Shown one piece after another: positions 54,546 to 62,249 of a stretch of DNA of 64,000 nucleotides. The DNA comes from Oscillospiraceae bacterium (lineage in GTDB: Bacteria; Bacillota; Clostridia; Christensenellales; Aristaeellaceae). The position numbers and the translations under genes are program-made. The DNA lies in NCBI GenBank assembly GCA_031270865.1, contig JAISWI010000057.1:1-64000 (forward strand), in the 5' to 3' direction. Within the stretch, counting starts at the first letter, position 1; each line of letters starts with the position of its first letter. The notes under the pieces are model-generated. The model worked only from the letters and a program-made list of their open reading frames with translations. It was not told where the DNA came from and made no database searches.

Positions 54546-55844
54546 CTAGAAGATATCCGCCTCGATTGCCTCCTGCGCGGCTTCCAGTTCGGCGGCGGCG
54601 TCGAGCTGGTCGATATAAAGGTTATTCCAAAGCGTAGAGGAGAAGTACGAGTTGATTGTCGGGCTGATGGACGTGGATGATACGTACTTGATCTCGCCCT
54701 TTACCTCGTTGAGCGTATCGAACACGTTCGTCAGGAAATATTTGTTGAACTTGTTGTCCGGGTTATGGGTGAGCGCCTCGTCGTCCCATACAGCCGTGTT
54801 GACCGGGTCGAAGCCCATGACGTTCCAGATCGTCGATTCGCCCAGCTCCGACAGCTTCGCCCACGAGATGAAGTCGCTGGCGAGCGGGATGTCCGGGCAT
54901 GTCAGCGTCACGACGGTGCCGGTCCCGCCCAGGCCTATCGAGCGCGGCTGTCCGGCTTCGAACACCGGCGCGGGCGCGATAGCGTACTTCCCGGCCATGT
55001 CGGGGATCTCGTCGACGAAGCGGCTCATATACCATTCGGGCATGATGACCGTCGCGCACACGCCCGTATTAAGCCAGGCCTTGCCTTCCTCGGTATCCAC
55101 CTGTCCGCCCGGGCACAGGAACGCGATGCCGTCCTTTAGCCACTGCTGCTGCGTCTCGACCGCTTTGAGCAGCTCGGGCGTGTTGACGGTGGGTTTGGGA
55201 TCGTCAGGGTTGGAGTTGTCCTGGAAGTCCGCGCCTTGCTCGGTGAGCATGAGGCTGGTCTGCCACTGGGTTGTTGTCTCGACGTTGCCCATATAGGCGT
55301 CGGGGTTCGCTTCCTTCAGTTTCTTTCCTGCGGCAGCCCAATCGTCCCAGGTGACGATCGTCTTGTAGTCGATGCCGGCCGCTTCCAGCAGTTCCACGTT
55401 GTAGAACGCGACGGTCGCGCCGACGTGGGTGGGCACGCCGTAATGGACGTCGCCCTTAGAATAGATAGAAAGGCGGCTGGGGACGATCGTGTCGATGTAG
55501 GGCGAGAGCGCGTCGTTCAGCGCGACCAGCTGCGGCTCGCCCAGCAGCACGTTCGGGAACTGTCCCAGCTCAACATCGCACATGTCGGGGGCGCCTATGC
55601 CGGACTGCAGCGCGATCTTAAGTTTGTTGTGCATGTCGTCATATCCGATGACCGTCGCTTCCAGCGCGATCGGCTTGTCGGGGTTGGCCTTGTTCCATTC
55701 CTCGGCCATCTCGTTGTAGAACTTCGCGTGCTGGTCGATGAATGTCCACAGGGTAAGTTTCGTCGGCGTTGCCGACGCGGACGCCATACCCGCAAGAGCG
55801 ATCACCATCAGCGCGGCGAGAGCCAGGGCCAAACACTTCTTCAT
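54546..55844 (-). CDS. Extracellular sugar-binding protein of the arabinofuranosidase operon
   Basis: 432 residues; AAGGAGGAG precedes the start. The signal peptide ends near residue 23 (GMASASA) without a lipobox. The body is a family 1 solute-binding protein: TKLTLWTFIDQHAKFYNEMA, GIGAPDMCDVELGQFPNVLL, GVPTHVGATVAFYNVELLEA. It is the first gene of the operon. The importer subunits follow after ~70 bp. Confidence 0.9.
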   Translation of the reverse strand: MKKCLALALAALMVIALAGMASASATPTKLTLWTFIDQHAKFYNEMAEEWNKANPDKPIALEATVIGYDDMHNKLKIALQSGIGAPDMCDVELGQFPNVLLGEPQLVALNDALSPYIDTIVPSRLSIYSKGDVHYGVPTHVGATVAFYNVELLEAAGIDYKTIVTWDDWAAAGKKLKEANPDAYMGNVETTTQWQTSLMLTEQGADFQDNSNPDDPKPTVNTPELLKAVETQQQWLKDGIAFLCPGGQVDTEEGKAWLNTGVCATVIMPEWYMSRFVDEIPDMAGKYAIAPAPVFEAGQPRSIGLGGTGTVVTLTCPDIPLASDFISWAKLSELGESTIWNVMGFDPVNTAVWDDEALTHNPDNKFNKYFLTNVFDTLNEVKGEIKYVSSTSISPTINSYFSSTLWNNLYIDQLDAAAELEAAQEAIEADIF

Positions 55845-55908
55845 AGAAAGCTCCTCCTTATATTTATCATCACGCCGTCTGGCGCGACAACCGTATCCTG
55901 CGAGACTT

Positions 55909-55988
55909 GTTTGGTTGGGTTATAACCAAACTAATACACCATTATCTTTACCTATTGTCATTATACTGAATAACCGGGCAGATGTCAA
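55909..55988 (-). promoter_or_regulatory. Strong promoter with downstream palindromic operator
   Basis: On the minus strand TTGACA (55988-55983), 17 nt and TATAAT (55965-55960), a full consensus. Within the leader, GTTTGGTT...AACCAAAC (55909-55931) is a perfect 8-bp inverted repeat with 7-bp spacer, placed where a repressor would block elongation or initiation. No regulator gene is beside it. Confidence 0.75.
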
Positions 55989-56087
55989 TAGCTAAATGTG
56001 ATATTTACGGCTGAACCTGTAGACGGTCGATTGAACGATCAAACGCGCTTGGGGAAGGTGAAAGCTGTTGGTCAAAGGGAATGAAGG

Positions 56088-56310
56088 TTATGTTCCCGTT
56101 AACAACCATGTTTCCTCCTCCCGCGTCTGAAGCAGCGTCTTGTATCCAAACCGCTTACGCAGCAGGGCATTGGTGTAGTGCGCTATCCGCCGTGCTGCCA
56201 CGTCCGTTATGCCATCAAAGCTTTTACTCTTGGGAAGGAATCGACAAACAATCCTGTTCCAATTCTCGTTTGTACCACGTCCATAACTACTATTAGAATT
56301 ATAATAACAT
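56088..56310 (-). pseudogene. C-terminal remnant of an IS30-family transposase
   Basis: A minus-strand frame of ~73 codons ending in TAA at 56088 reads NSNSSYGRGTNENWNRIVCR, then FLPKSKSFDGITD and IAHYTNALLRKRFGYKTLL. These are the last catalytic-core motifs of IS30-family transposases (RGTNEN with the catalytic Glu; R-x-x-P-K; GYKT). The rest of the gene and both inverted repeats are gone, and a stop lies just upstream. It is a dead fossil; the rest of 55845-56394 is promoter and unassigned sequence. Confidence 0.75.
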
Positions 56311-56394
56311 ACACACCCTTATAACTTAGCTGCCGCGCGCCTTGAAGTAATAGGTGAATACCACCGGACAGGCGCGTAAAAAACCGAACGCCAA

Positions 56395-56754
56395 CTACCC
56401 CCGCTGCCCCGGCGCGTTCCTCACCAGTTCCTGGTAACCCTCGCCCCACGCCTGTAACGCTTCGATGATCGGGCGCATCGATCCCCCCAGTTCGCTTAGC
56501 GCGTATTCGACGCGAAGCGGTAGTCCGGGATAGACCGTGCGCGTGATAATCCCGTCGACTTCCATAGAGCGCAGGTTATCCGTGAGCACCTTCCGGCTGA
56601 TTCCGGGAACGCTCCTGAGCATCTCGTTGAACCGCCATGGACGAACGAGCAGGTTGCGCAGTATCAGCAACTTCCATTTGTTACCGATGAGGTGAACGGC
56701 AGTCGCCACCGGACAGTCGGGCAGTTCCGCTTTCGTCAGCACCACATCACCCAT
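56395..56754 (-). CDS. HxlR-family winged-helix regulator
   Basis: 119 residues. Family landmarks are CPVATAVHLIGNKWKLLILR, RFNEMLRSVPGISRKVLTDN and YALSELGGSMRPIIEAL. The conserved N-terminal Cys (PDCPVAT) can sense electrophiles or disulfide stress in the family. It is transcribed away from the peptide/radical SAM operon, and the divergent promoter there carries a palindrome, so it is the likely regulator of that operon. Confidence 0.9.
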   Translation of the reverse strand: MGDVVLTKAELPDCPVATAVHLIGNKWKLLILRNLLVRPWRFNEMLRSVPGISRKVLTDNLRSMEVDGIITRTVYPGLPLRVEYALSELGGSMRPIIEALQAWGEGYQELVRNAPGQRG

Positions 56755-56797
56755 ACCTATGGTTTAATATTGATTCCGTTATGGACACTATACGCGG

Positions 56798-56826
56798 ATT
56801 CTATCATACACAACCCGCCAAATCAA
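56798..56826 (-). promoter_or_regulatory. Promoter of the HxlR gene
   Basis: On the minus strand TTGATT, 17 nt and TAGAAT, about 44 bp before the start codon. Confidence 0.55.
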
Positions 56827-56853
56827 CGGGGAGGTTATAAAAAAGTGCGTACT

Positions 56854-56881
56854 GTTCGCGCAAAAAGCGAACCGTTATAAT
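56854..56881 (+). promoter_or_regulatory. Operator-promoter of the repeat-peptide operon
   Basis: The perfect inverted repeat GTTCGC-N7-GCGAAC (56854-56872) overlaps the expected -35 region, and TATAAT lies at 56876-56881. The -35 itself is poor, which suits activator or repressor control by the divergent HxlR protein. Confidence 0.55.
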
Positions 56882-56924
56882 AATTAAGCGGCAAAACCGC
56901 AAGAATCGAATAGGAGGAGCAACC

Positions 56925-57233
56925 ATGGCCCTTACAAACCTAAATGGGTGGAGAATGATGGCGGAACCCGTCGGCAGCGCGCGCGGAGCCGCCGAAAAGC
57001 CTGCGCCGACTACAGCGTGCGGAGCTGCCGACAAGCCCGCCGAACCTCCCGCCGCGTGCGGAGCTGCCGACAAGCCCGCCGAACCTCCCGCCGCATGCGG
57101 AGCTGCCGACAAGCCCGCCGAACCTCCCGCCGCGCGCGGAGCTGCCGACAAGCCCGCCGAACCTCCCGCCGCGCGCGGAGCTGCCGACAAGCCCGCCGAA
57201 CCTCCCGCCGCGCGCGGAGCCGCCGACAAGTAA
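56925..57233 (+). CDS. ACGX-type repeat precursor peptide (candidate RiPP)
   Basis: 102 residues; AGGAGGAG precedes the ATG. A short leader (MALTNLNGWRMMAEPVGS) is followed by a variant unit (RGAAEKPAPTTA) and then 13-residue units: CGAADKPAEPPAA three times, RGAADKPAEPPAA twice and a final RGAADK. Each Cys unit contains ACGA and C-x3-D. The name ACGX is used for a class of short repeat proteins encoded beside a radical SAM/SPASM protein, as here. C-x3-D is also the crosslink spacing in thioether peptides such as freyrasin. The DNA repeat is 39 bp. Modification of the Cys units by the neighbour is inference. Cys-to-Arg units differ by a single base (TGC to CGC). Confidence 0.8.
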   Translation: MALTNLNGWRMMAEPVGSARGAAEKPAPTTACGAADKPAEPPAACGAADKPAEPPAACGAADKPAEPPAARGAADKPAEPPAARGAADKPAEPPAARGAADK

Positions 57234-57243
57234 CCCCTTCCTG

Positions 57244-57273
57244 GTTCTGCCTGTCGGCTTCGGCAGGCGGAAC
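57244..57273 (+). terminator. Attenuator hairpin between peptide and maturase genes
   Basis: GTTCTGCCTGTCG and CGGCAGGCGGAAC form a 13-bp stem (two G-U pairs) with loop GCTT. It has no U-run, so partial termination or RNA protection is expected, giving more peptide than enzyme. Confidence 0.65.
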
Positions 57274-57318
57274 AACTAAACGACGCGGCGTGAGCCGATT
57301 ACTATAAAGGTGGTTTGG

Positions 57319-58359
57319 ATGAAACCATACTTCGCCTTCCAGTGGCACATTACCGACGAATGCGACCAGCGGTGCAAACACTGCTACATCTTTGCGCGAG
57401 ACGGACGTAAACCGCCCTCCTCAATGTCCTGGGAGCGGATGTTGGATGTATTGAGTAATTGCCAGGAAATGTGCGACGTTTTTACACGCCAGCCCTACTT
57501 CTATATAACGGGCGGCGACCCAATCCTCCATCCGGACTTCTGGCGGCTGCTGGAAACTCTCGGCGCGAAGCGAATCCCCTTCACCGTCATGGGCAACCCA
57601 TTCCACCTAAGCGACGAAGCGTGCGCGCGGATGAAAGCCTGCGGCTGCGAAAAGTATCAGCTGTCGCTGGATGGTACGCGCGAGACCCACGATTGGTTCC
57701 GCCAGCCCGGTTCATTCGACTGTACGCTTGAGAAGATAGCCGTCATCAAGCGGGCGGGCATCCGCTCGGTTGTCATGGCAACCGTTTCCGGGAGGAATGT
57801 CCGCGAGGTCCCGGACCTCATCGACATGGTTGTGGAGCGCGGCGCGGACGTGTTCGCGTTCGCGCGGTATTGCCAGGTAAACGGGGAGAAGGACACTGGC
57901 ATGACGGCGGGTGAATACCGCCGCCTGCTGGATATCTGTTATCAGAAATTCCAAGCGTATGAATCCGCCGGCGTCAACACATATTTTAGCAAAAAGGACC
58001 ATCTTTGGACATTGTACGAATACGAGCGCGGGACATTCAGCGTCCCCCAAGGCGCGGAGGATGGCGTGGTCTACGGCGGCTGCAACTGCGGGAACAGCCA
58101 CCTGACCATTCTCCCCAACGGAGACCTGTACGCTTGCCGCCGGTTTGAGAGCAAGGCGGGCAACGCGTTCGAGGACAGGATTGCCCAGGTGTGGATGGGC
58201 GAACGAATGGAAGCGTACCGGGATTACAGCAGGTTCGCAAAATGCGGAACGTGCGTGCTGCTGCGTTTTTGCCGCGGCTGCCCCGCCGTCGCCTATGGCG
58301 TCACTGGCGATTATTATGGGGCCGACCCGCATTGCTGGAAGAATATAAAGGAGACGTAA
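57319..58359 (+). CDS. Radical SAM/SPASM peptide maturase, ACGX-system type
   Basis: 346 residues from ATG 57319, spaced from AAAGGTGG; GTG 57310 overlaps that site. The radical SAM motif is ECDQRCKHCYIF (Cys15, Cys19, Cys22), followed by YITGGDPILHPDFW and QLSLDGTRETHDWFR. The C-terminal SPASM part has many cysteines: GGCNCGNSH, DLYACRRF, KCGTCVLLRFCRGCP and PHCWKN, enough for auxiliary [4Fe-4S] clusters. SPASM maturases of this sort make thioether or carbon-carbon crosslinks in ribosomal peptides. The adjacent repeat peptide is the expected substrate; the nitroreductase gene starts three bases after the stop. Confidence 0.9.
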   Translation: MKPYFAFQWHITDECDQRCKHCYIFARDGRKPPSSMSWERMLDVLSNCQEMCDVFTRQPYFYITGGDPILHPDFWRLLETLGAKRIPFTVMGNPFHLSDEACARMKACGCEKYQLSLDGTRETHDWFRQPGSFDCTLEKIAVIKRAGIRSVVMATVSGRNVREVPDLIDMVVERGADVFAFARYCQVNGEKDTGMTAGEYRRLLDICYQKFQAYESAGVNTYFSKKDHLWTLYEYERGTFSVPQGAEDGVVYGGCNCGNSHLTILPNGDLYACRRFESKAGNAFEDRIAQVWMGERMEAYRDYSRFAKCGTCVLLRFCRGCPAVAYGVTGDYYGADPHCWKNIKET

Positions 58360-58362
58360 GCC

Positions 58363-58962
58363 ATGAACGAGGTTATCCGGAATATCACGCGCAGGAGAAC
58401 TATCCGTCGCTTCAAGTCCGAACAGGTCGGGGAAGACGCGCTGCAAGCTATCCTGCAAGCCGGGTTGTACGCGCCGAGCGCGGGTGGGCGGCAAGGCGTT
58501 TTGTTCGCCGTGTCGCGGGATAATGAGGTAAATGAGAGGCTGGGACGCGCTAAGAGGGCGCATTTCCACATCCAGGCCTCATCCGTAAGGGGTAATATCT
58601 CCAAAGAACAGCCCAGCATACTGGATGATCCGTCCATCATGAACGCGTTCTACGACGCGCCAACGGTCATCACGCTGTTCGGCCCGAAGCAATTCTTATA
58701 CGCCGTAAACGATTGCAGCGTCGCGGCGGAGAACATGATGCTTGCGGCGGCGTCGCTTGGGATCGGGTCATGCTATATCGGCTCGGCGTGGGATTCCTTC
58801 GACGACACGTTCGGGCGCGGGATTCTGGCGAAATGGGGCGTCCGGACCGATTATTATGCCGTGGCGCATGTGGTTCTTGGGTATCCCAGCGATGACGCGC
58901 ATCCTACGGCGAAACCCCGCGCGGAGGGCAGGATCCTCTGGCCCAGGGAGGATCACGGATAG
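58363..58962 (+). CDS. Nitroreductase-family FMN oxidoreductase
   Basis: 199 residues. It shows the family N-terminus RRRTIRRFKSEQVGEDAL with the FMN-binding Arg pair, GLYAPSAGGRQGVLF, and AAENMMLAAASLGIGSCYIG near the C-terminus. It is probably homodimeric. Coupling to the radical SAM gene (3-bp gap) suggests a role in the same pathway, for example dehydrogenation of the peptide or recycling of a redox partner. It could also be an ordinary detoxifying nitroreductase under HxlR control, a common pairing. Confidence 0.87.
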   Translation: MNEVIRNITRRRTIRRFKSEQVGEDALQAILQAGLYAPSAGGRQGVLFAVSRDNEVNERLGRAKRAHFHIQASSVRGNISKEQPSILDDPSIMNAFYDAPTVITLFGPKQFLYAVNDCSVAAENMMLAAASLGIGSCYIGSAWDSFDDTFGRGILAKWGVRTDYYAVAHVVLGYPSDDAHPTAKPRAEGRILWPREDHG

Positions 58963-59037
58963 CGTCAGCGCCCCGCCGCTAAAGCGGTTTGGATAAAGAC
59001 GCCGCTTCGGATGTGTGGAAGCAACCTTTTATTGTCG

Positions 59038-59090
59038 GCCAACTTGAAACGCGGACAGGCTCGCGAAGCCGCCATGTTTCAAGTTGGTTG
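59038..59090. repeat. Short palindromic element (CCAACTTGAAAC family)
   Basis: CCAACTTGAAAC and GTTTCAAGTTGG are perfect 12-bp inverted ends around a ~27-bp interior containing GGACAGGCTCGCGA. It matches both ends of the 220-bp element at 15048-15268. It could also act as the terminator of the nitroreductase gene. Confidence 0.6.
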
Positions 59091-59127
59091 ATTATATTAT
59101 ACAGCTTTGTTAAAAAAAGAGCAAAAA

Positions 59128-59156
59128 TCGACAGCGTATTGAGCAAATAGTAGCAT
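59128..59156 (+). promoter_or_regulatory. Promoter candidate of the peptide-importer operon
   Basis: TCGACA, 17 nt and TAGCAT, 84 bp before the ATG; it deviates from consensus. Confidence 0.4.
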
Positions 59157-59240
59157 TGCGGCGAAATCCTTACGAGCTCATAATAATTGTTAACGGATCT
59201 GGTCGTCCAGGCTTCGAATAATCAATTGGAGGTAATCGCA

Positions 59241-61031
59241 ATGACGCGCAAGGCATTAGCTCTGGCCCTCTCCCTTATGCTCCTGCTATCGATAGCGGGA
59301 GTGGCAGGGGCCGACATACCGTCGGAACTGCCGCGCAACGAGACGCTGTACTTCGCGGGACAGCAGTGGGGCACCGTCCTGTCCTGGAATATCTTCGGCT
59401 CCAACCAGAACAACTCGATGGTTATCGGGGGCGGAGCCGCCATCCGTGAAATCTATTTCGAAACCCTGTACATGTGGAACGACCTCGACGGCCAGCTCTA
59501 TCCGCTGCTCGCCGACGGCGCCCTCGCATGGAATGACGAGGGGACGGAAGTCACCGTCAAGATCAACCCGGCCGCCCACTTCAACAACGGCGAGCCCGTG
59601 ACGGCCAACGACGTGGCCGCTGTGTGGGCAGCCCACGTGAAGTACCAGACAGGCACCGGCATCAACGGCTCGACATACGTCAGCGCTGTGGAAGCGGTAG
59701 ACGACAGCACGGTCGTGTTCAAGGCCGCGCTGAACGAGGCGGGCAAGCCCGTCAACCCGCTGGAAGTGCCCAACCAGATCTGCCAGCTGCGTATCACCTC
59801 CGCCGCTTGGATCGCCGCGCTTGACGAGAAGGCCGGCGGCGAAGCCGACGCGTTCAAGAATGATCCGGCGTTTGACATCGTGGCCTCCGGCCCGTACGCC
59901 GGCAGCTACTACACCGACGAGACGAAGATCGTCCTGGAGCGCGACGACAACTATTGGGGCACCGCGCTGTGGGGCAAGCTCCCGACGCCCAAGTATATCG
60001 CGCACATGTTCTACGCCGACAACGCCGCCGGACGCGCCGCCCTTGAAGCCGGTGAGGTGGATGTCTCACAGCAGTTCAACAGCGACGTCGAGAAGATGTG
60101 GCTGGAGAAGGGACTCCCAATTTCGACATACATCGACGAACCGCCGTACCAGCTGGGCCTCGTGCAGCCCTCCGCCTTCTACAACTATAACATCCCCGTG
60201 CTGAACGAGCTAGCGGTCCGCAAGGCCATCGCTATCGCCGTTGATTACGACCAGATCAACGCGAACGCCATGACCCGCCAGTCCGCGACGTTCGAGCAGG
60301 TCCCGCGATCGCTGTTCAACACCACCGAAGGCCAGCAGGCAATCTACGACCACGACGCGGTGAAGGACCTGCAGTGGGCCGGCAAGGATATCGACGGCGC
60401 GAAGGCGCTGCTTGACGAAGCCGGCATAGTGGACTCCGACGGGGACGGCTGGCGCGAATACAACGGCGAGAAGATATCCCTGAACGCCGTATGTCCGAAC
60501 GGCTGGTCCGACTGGCAAGCCTCCATGGAGGTCGTCGCGGCCACGGGCAAGGAGATTGGCATAGAGATCACAACGTTCTATCCGGAAGCCGCTGAGTTCT
60601 ACAGCGTGTTCCAGAACCCGGACCAGACACAGTACGCCATATACATGCAGTCCATCGGCGGCTCCGGCCCGACCTACCCGTGGAATTCGGTCCGTACCGC
60701 GATGTCCGGCGAATTCATCGGCCAGCAGAACAACGGCTCCGGCAACTGGGGCCAGTACGTGAACCCGCGCGTCGATGAGATCATCGCCGCTATCCCTCAG
60801 ACATCCGACGAGGCCGAACTGAAGGCCCTGTACACCGAAGCGGTCACTATCTACCTGACCGACATACCCTCCTTCCAGTTGATGTACCGTCCGTCGCTGT
60901 TCCACACCGTCAACGAGTCCGTGTGGACCAATTACCCCGAGCAGGGCGACGAGCACGGCTATCCGCCCAATGACCTCACCGACGGCTACGGCATAGGCGC
61001 CCTCTACGACCTGGAGCTGGTCAACCCATAA
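59241..61031 (+). CDS. Oligopeptide/family 5 extracellular binding protein
   Basis: 596 residues. ATG 59241 follows TTGGAGGT; the upstream ATG at 59187 is before it. The signal peptide (residues ~1-22, LLLSIAGVAGA) has no lipobox. Family 5 motifs are IREIYFETLYMWNDLDGQLY, GEPVTANDVAAVWAAHVKYQ, SGPYAGSYYTDETKIVLERD, and LNELAVRKAIAIAVDYDQIN. It captures peptides or oligosaccharides for the DppBC-type permeases downstream. A terminator-like hairpin follows its stop. Confidence 0.92.
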   Translation: MTRKALALALSLMLLLSIAGVAGADIPSELPRNETLYFAGQQWGTVLSWNIFGSNQNNSMVIGGGAAIREIYFETLYMWNDLDGQLYPLLADGALAWNDEGTEVTVKINPAAHFNNGEPVTANDVAAVWAAHVKYQTGTGINGSTYVSAVEAVDDSTVVFKAALNEAGKPVNPLEVPNQICQLRITSAAWIAALDEKAGGEADAFKNDPAFDIVASGPYAGSYYTDETKIVLERDDNYWGTALWGKLPTPKYIAHMFYADNAAGRAALEAGEVDVSQQFNSDVEKMWLEKGLPISTYIDEPPYQLGLVQPSAFYNYNIPVLNELAVRKAIAIAVDYDQINANAMTRQSATFEQVPRSLFNTTEGQQAIYDHDAVKDLQWAGKDIDGAKALLDEAGIVDSDGDGWREYNGEKISLNAVCPNGWSDWQASMEVVAATGKEIGIEITTFYPEAAEFYSVFQNPDQTQYAIYMQSIGGSGPTYPWNSVRTAMSGEFIGQQNNGSGNWGQYVNPRVDEIIAAIPQTSDEAELKALYTEAVTIYLTDIPSFQLMYRPSLFHTVNESVWTNYPEQGDEHGYPPNDLTDGYGIGALYDLELVNP

Positions 61032-61044
61032 CCCCATAAAACGC

Positions 61045-61078
61045 AACCCGGGACCGAACGAGTTCGGTCCCGGGTTTT
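61045..61078 (+). terminator. Terminator/attenuator after the binding protein
   Basis: AACCCGGGACCGAAC and GTTCGGTCCCGGGTT form a perfect 15-bp stem with a two-base GA gap between the arms, followed by TT. It lies before the permease genes. Confidence 0.75.
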
Positions 61079-61105
61079 ACCGATTCCATATGGGATTGGT
61101 ATAAT
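61077..61105 (+). promoter_or_regulatory. Secondary promoter candidate for the permease genes
   Basis: TTACCG, 17 nt and TATAAT lie just after the hairpin, so the permeases may be expressed separately. Confidence 0.4.
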
Positions 61106-61232
61106 ATGTGAATAATCATGGATGAACCGTGATTATGCGCATAGCGCGTTGTTTTATGCGTATTTAACATAAACGCGAGCGTTTAACCTTCCGCGTCGGA
61201 CGATCAGCCGTCGCAGAATAGGGGTGGCCCAG

Positions 61233-62237
61233 TTGAAAGGTTACAAGAGGTACTTCCTTAAAAAGGTTTTCTGGTTCGTGGTGACGCTGGTCGCGGCCGT
61301 TATATTGAACTTCACCCTTCCGCGCCTGATGCCGTCCGACCCGATCGCCACAATCACGCGGCGCGTTACGGAAGGCATGAACAACCAGAACGCCGTCATG
61401 CAGATATACCGCGAATACGCGCGGAAGTTCGGCACGGACCAGCCGATGTGGAAGCAATTCTTCATCTATATCGGCAACCTGCTCCGCGGCGATATGGGCG
61501 TCTCGTTCCAGCAGTATCCGCGCAAGGTGTCCGACATAGTCGCCTCAAGCGTGGTCTGGACTATCGCGCTGCAGCTGCCCGCCATCCTGGTCGGGTGGAT
61601 GGTGGGGAACCTGCTGGGCGCGCTGGCGGCGTACATCCGTAAGGGGTTTGACAAGGTGTTGGTGCCGATCAGCCTGTTCGTGTCGGGGCTGCCAGCGTTC
61701 GGGCTGGCGGTGACGCTGCTGGTAATATTCGGCATAACGCTCAAGTGGCTGCCGATATCGGGCGGCTACAGCTATGACCTGCTGCCCAGCTTCAGCTGGA
61801 AATTCATCAAGTCGGTGATCGCGCATTACCAGATGCCGTTCTGGTCGGTAGTGCTGATAGCGATAGGCGGCCAGGCGATAGGCATGCGGTCCATGTCGAT
61901 ATACGAGCTGAACGCGGACTACGTCAAGTACAGCCGCTTTCTGGGCGTGAAGGACCGCAAGGTCGTGGGCTACGTGTTCCGCAACGCGATGCTGCCGCAG
62001 GTGACGGGCCTCGCGCTGTCGATAGGCACGATGATAGGCGGCGCGCTGGTGGCCGAGACGATATTCAGCTATCCAGGCCTGGGCTCCACGATTATGAGTG
62101 GTATAACCAGCGCGGACTACCCGCTGATATCAGGCGTTACGCTGATTATAACGGTTATGGTGCTAACGATGTCCTTCATTATAGAGATGCTGTATGGCGT
62201 GATCGACCCGCGCGTTAAAGCCGCGCAGTCGGAATAA
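61233..62237 (+). CDS. DppB/OppB-type peptide ABC permease
   Basis: 334 residues from TTG 61233, eight bases after GGGG; GTG 61224 in frame would lack a site. It has the DppB N-terminus [20 protein letters not shown], the [11 protein letters not shown] loop, the EAA region [20 protein letters not shown] and the C-terminal [13 protein letters not shown]. Six hydrophobic segments are visible. It pairs with the DppC-type permease 12 bp downstream. Confidence 0.9.
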   Translation: MKGYKRYFLKKVFWFVVTLVAAVILNFTLPRLMPSDPIATITRRVTEGMNNQNAVMQIYREYARKFGTDQPMWKQFFIYIGNLLRGDMGVSFQQYPRKVSDIVASSVVWTIALQLPAILVGWMVGNLLGALAAYIRKGFDKVLVPISLFVSGLPAFGLAVTLLVIFGITLKWLPISGGYSYDLLPSFSWKFIKSVIAHYQMPFWSVVLIAIGGQAIGMRSMSIYELNADYVKYSRFLGVKDRKVVGYVFRNAMLPQVTGLALSIGTMIGGALVAETIFSYPGLGSTIMSGITSADYPLISGVTLIITVMVLTMSFIIEMLYGVIDPRVKAAQSE

Positions 62238-62249
62238 GGGGGCAGACGC

